Below are positions 61,880-64,000 of a stretch of 64,000 nt of DNA, piece after piece. The notes below the pieces were generated by a model, which saw nothing but the letters and a program-made list of their open reading frames with translations, was not told the DNA's origin and searched no databases. The position numbers were made by a program, and so were the translations under genes. Positions within the stretch are counted from its first letter, which is position 1. Every line of letters begins with the position of its first letter. Source of the DNA: Streptomyces pristinaespiralis (GTDB lineage Bacteria > Actinomycetota > Actinomycetes > Streptomycetales > Streptomycetaceae); assembly GCF_001278075.1 (NCBI RefSeq), contig NZ_CP011340.1, forward strand, positions 5,453,501 to 5,517,500. The letters run 5' to 3'.

Positions 61880-62905
61880 CTACGCGCTCTTGCCCAGGCG
61901 GCGCGCGATCAGCCAGTTCACCGCGCCGACGACCAGCAGGATCAGGAACATCGCCCAGGCGATCGCGGAGGCGCGGCCCAGGTGCAGGTTCACCCACCCC
62001 TGCTCGTACAGATAGAGACCGAGCGTCTGGAACTGGTGGTCCGCGCCGCCCGTCGCGCCCGCCCCGCCGCTGAACAGCAGCGGCTCGCCGAACAGCTGGG
62101 TCGCGCCGATCGTGGAGACCACACAGGTGAAAAGGATCGTGTGGCGCAGGGACGGCACCGTGACATGGATGAACTGCTGCCACGGCGAGGCCCCGTCGAG
62201 CGCGGCCGACTCGTACAGGTCCTTCGGCACGGCCTGCATCGCGGCGAGATAGATCAGCGCGTTGTAACCGGTCCAGCGCCAGATCACGATCGTCGAGACC
62301 GCCAGCTGTGAGGTCCACTGCCCGTTCTGCCAGTCGACGTCACCGATACCGACCAGCCCCAGCGCCCAGTTGACCATTCCGTAGTCACGGCCGAAGAGCA
62401 GCACGAAGACGAGCGTCGCGGCGGCGACGGACGTCGCGTACGGGGTGAGGGCGGCCACCCTGAAGAACATCGAGCCGCGAAGCCGGTAGTTGAGCAGATG
62501 TGCGATGCCGAGCGCCATGAGCAACTGGGGCACGGTCGACATCAGTCCGATGGTGACCGTGTTCCTGAGCGCGTTCCAGAAGAACTCGTCCTCGAGGAGG
62601 CGCGAGAAGTTGCGCAGCCCGACCCACTCCATGTCGGTGGGCGCGGTGAGCTCCACCCGGTGCAGCGAGGCCCAGCCGGTGTAGAGCAGCGGGAAGAGGC
62701 CGAAGGCGAGGAAGAAGAGGAAGAACGGGGCGACGAAGGCGTACGGGCTCCATCTGACGTCGCGCCGGTAGCGGCGTGAGCGCCTGTCCCGGCGCCGCCG
62801 CGCGGCGGCGTCCGTGCCGCGCGGAGCCGTGCCGTCGACGGCGTGACCCGAGGCCCCGGGGTCCTTGACGTGCGCGACGGGCCTGCCGTGTGCGGGTTCC
62901 GGCAC
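61880..62905 (-). CDS. Carbohydrate ABC transporter permease (CebF-like, CUT1)
   Basis: This 341-residue permease has a long basic cytoplasmic N-terminus (about 50 residues) and six or more helices. The EAA loop is VPKDLYESAALDGASPWQQFIHVTVPSL, and there is a conserved GGADHQFQTLGLYLYEQG segment. It resembles CebF, the cellobiose permease of S. reticuli and S. coelicolor. The GTG start lies next to the binding protein stop. It works with the CebG-like permease and the binding protein encoded to the right. The ATPase, probably MsiK, is encoded elsewhere. Confidence 0.9.
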   Translation of the reverse strand: MPEPAHGRPVAHVKDPGASGHAVDGTAPRGTDAAARRRRDRRSRRYRRDVRWSPYAFVAPFFLFFLAFGLFPLLYTGWASLHRVELTAPTDMEWVGLRNFSRLLEDEFFWNALRNTVTIGLMSTVPQLLMALGIAHLLNYRLRGSMFFRVAALTPYATSVAAATLVFVLLFGRDYGMVNWALGLVGIGDVDWQNGQWTSQLAVSTIVIWRWTGYNALIYLAAMQAVPKDLYESAALDGASPWQQFIHVTVPSLRHTILFTCVVSTIGATQLFGEPLLFSGGAGATGGADHQFQTLGLYLYEQGWVNLHLGRASAIAWAMFLILLVVGAVNWLIARRLGKSA

Positions 62906-62906
62906 G

Positions 62907-64000
62907 TCACTCGTCCAGGGCGTTGTCGATCGCCTTGACCGCCGCGTCCCAGCCCTCTTCCGGGCTGCGGCCCTTCTGGTCCACCTGGAGCATGCCGATG
63001 TCGGCCAGGTTCTGCGCGATGATCAGGTCCTTGGGCCCCACGATCTGCACCGGGACGTCCTGGGCCGCCCGCGAGAAGATCTTCCCGATGGGCGCGCCAC
63101 CGAAGTACGGGTGCTTCGCGTCGGCCACGGCGGGCAGCGCGTAGGCGGCCTCGGCGCTGGGGAAGCTGCCGCGCTCGGTGAACAGCTTCGCCTGCTGCTC
63201 CGGAGCGGTCAGCCAGGCGGCGAGCTTCGCCGCCTCCGCGGTGTGGTCGCCCGTCTTCGGCACGACCAGGAACGAGCCGCCCCAGTTGCCCGGCCGTGGC
63301 GCGGCGGCGACGTCCCACTTGCCCTTGCCGGCGGCGCCTGCCTTGTCCTGGATGTGGCCGAGCATCCAGGCGGGGCAGGACACGGTGGCGAAGGCGCCGT
63401 TGGACATGGCCTGGTCCCACGACGGTGTGAACTGCTGGAGCCTGCCGGTCAGTCTCTCCGTGGCGAACGCGGCGGCGAGGTCCCAGGCCTGCTTCACGGC
63501 CGGGCTTTCTTTGTAGACGATCTCGCCGCTCTCGTCGTAGAAGCGTTTCTCGTTGCTGCCCGTGACGGCCGCCAGTACGCCCGAGGCGGAGTCGACGAAG
63601 GAGGTCCCCTCGGGCGCCCGGGCCTGGTACTTCCTGCCCGTCTCCAGGTACTTGTTCCAGTCCCCGGTCCACAGCCGGCCGACCTCCTCGCGGTCGGTCG
63701 GCAGCCCGGCCTTCGCGAAGAGGTCCTTGCGGTAGCAGATGCCCTGGGGGCCGATGTCGGTGCCGAGACCGACCGTCTTCCCGTCCTTGGTGGTGCCCTG
63801 CGCCCACTTCCAGCCGAGGAACGCGTCCTTGCTGACGCCCTCTGTCCTGCCCAGGTCGACGAGCCGGTCCGCCTGGGTCGCGGTGACCTCCGCGATGTTG
63901 TTGACCTCGACGGCCTGGATGTCGGCGAGACCACTGCCGGTGCTGAGGTGGGTGAGCAGCTGGGGGTAGTAGTTCTCGTTCCGCTGGATCGAGGTCTGCT
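62907..64000 (-). CDS. Oligosaccharide-binding protein, CebE-like (5' end beyond the window)
   Basis: The gene is open to the right edge, so at least 364 residues of the binding protein are present but the signal peptide and N-terminus are not. Recognisable parts are the segment TKDGKTVGLGTDIGPQGICYRKDLFAKAGLP, the DREEVGRLW motif that follows, WDLAAAFATERL, and the C-terminal GWDAAVKAIDNALDE. These features belong to the SBP_bac_1 family and are close to cellobiose- or oligosaccharide-binding proteins. Position relative to the cslA locus fits the S. coelicolor cebEFG operon (SCO2795-2797). The substrate is inferred only. Confidence 0.88.
   Translation of the reverse strand, partial: QTSIQRNENYYPQLLTHLSTGSGLADIQAVEVNNIAEVTATQADRLVDLGRTEGVSKDAFLGWKWAQGTTKDGKTVGLGTDIGPQGICYRKDLFAKAGLPTDREEVGRLWTGDWNKYLETGRKYQARAPEGTSFVDSASGVLAAVTGSNEKRFYDESGEIVYKESPAVKQAWDLAAAFATERLTGRLQQFTPSWDQAMSNGAFATVSCPAWMLGHIQDKAGAAGKGKWDVAAAPRPGNWGGSFLVVPKTGDHTAEAAKLAAWLTAPEQQAKLFTERGSFPSAEAAYALPAVADAKHPYFGGAPIGKIFSRAAQDVPVQIVGPKDLIIAQNLADIGMLQVDQKGRSPEEGWDAAVKAIDNALDE

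Noticed and set aside
61013..64000. CebR operator (TGGGAGCGCTCCCA)
   Set aside because: Not found; the promoter of the binding protein lies outside the window.

Overview
The window is chromosomal DNA of very high GC content with almost every gene showing GC-rich third codon positions, frequent GTG and TTG starts, ATGA or GTGA stop-start overlaps and strong inverted-repeat terminators. Together with the cslA-glxA-cslZ locus, DasR-like operators, a class F sortase, and HTH-TPR and PrimPol-like regulatory families, this points to a Streptomyces. From memory, the order LPMO, SPFH protein, NlpC-like protein, cslA, glxA, cslZ matches S. coelicolor SCO2833-SCO2838, so most of the window looks like conserved core chromosome rather than a mobile island. 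No transposase, integrase, CRISPR array or rRNA was seen.

Layout. 0.07-4.2 kb: a sugar-binding lipoprotein, a DUF6412/YidC pair, a YnfA-like membrane protein and a fumarylacetoacetate hydrolase. 4.3-7.1 kb: a UPF0303 protein and a Gfo/Idh/MocA dehydrogenase, divergent from a ROK regulator with a small palindrome between them. 7.2-10.5 kb: a LAXTG-type wall protein, a HAD phosphatase, a secreted protein and a class F sortase. 10.7-20 kb: the apical glycan locus (GH6 endoglucanase cslZ, radical copper oxidase glxA, glucan synthase cslA, an NlpC-like/peptidoglycan-binding protein, an SPFH protein and an AA10 LPMO with DasR-like boxes). 20.7-29.2 kb: an IclR regulator, a polar amino acid/ectoine-type ABC transporter and an unassigned catabolic set (DUF3830, amidase, D-2-hydroxyacid dehydrogenase, two maleate isomerase-like proteins).

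29.3-39.3 kb: a polysaccharide utilisation locus (CUT1 transporter, GH35 beta-galactosidase, PL8 lyase, a regulator combining a DeoR-type HTH with a LacI-type sensor) with a perfect 10-bp inverted repeat in the divergent promoter. 39.4-46 kb: a luciferase-like oxidoreductase, a GH18-CBM5/12 chitinase with two DasR-like boxes, a PAS-GGDEF-EAL protein and an M6-like metalloprotease. 46.1-52.3 kb: a PrimPol-like protein and a tight operon of a predicted Fe-S RecB/Cas4-like nuclease, an unknown 532-residue protein and an SF1 helicase; this is the strongest candidate here for an undescribed system. 52.4-59.3 kb: a histidine phosphatase, a degenerate repeat region, an HTH-TPR regulator divergent from a small PrimPol-like protein, a spermidine synthase-like protein and a two-component system. 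59.4-64 kb: a CBM2-GH18 chitinase facing a CebEFG-like sugar transporter whose binding protein runs off the right edge.

Three identical tRNA-Lys(CTT) genes lie on the minus strand at 16.2, 20.6 and 46.1 kb. All function calls rest on motifs and family resemblance read by eye; no database search was run.
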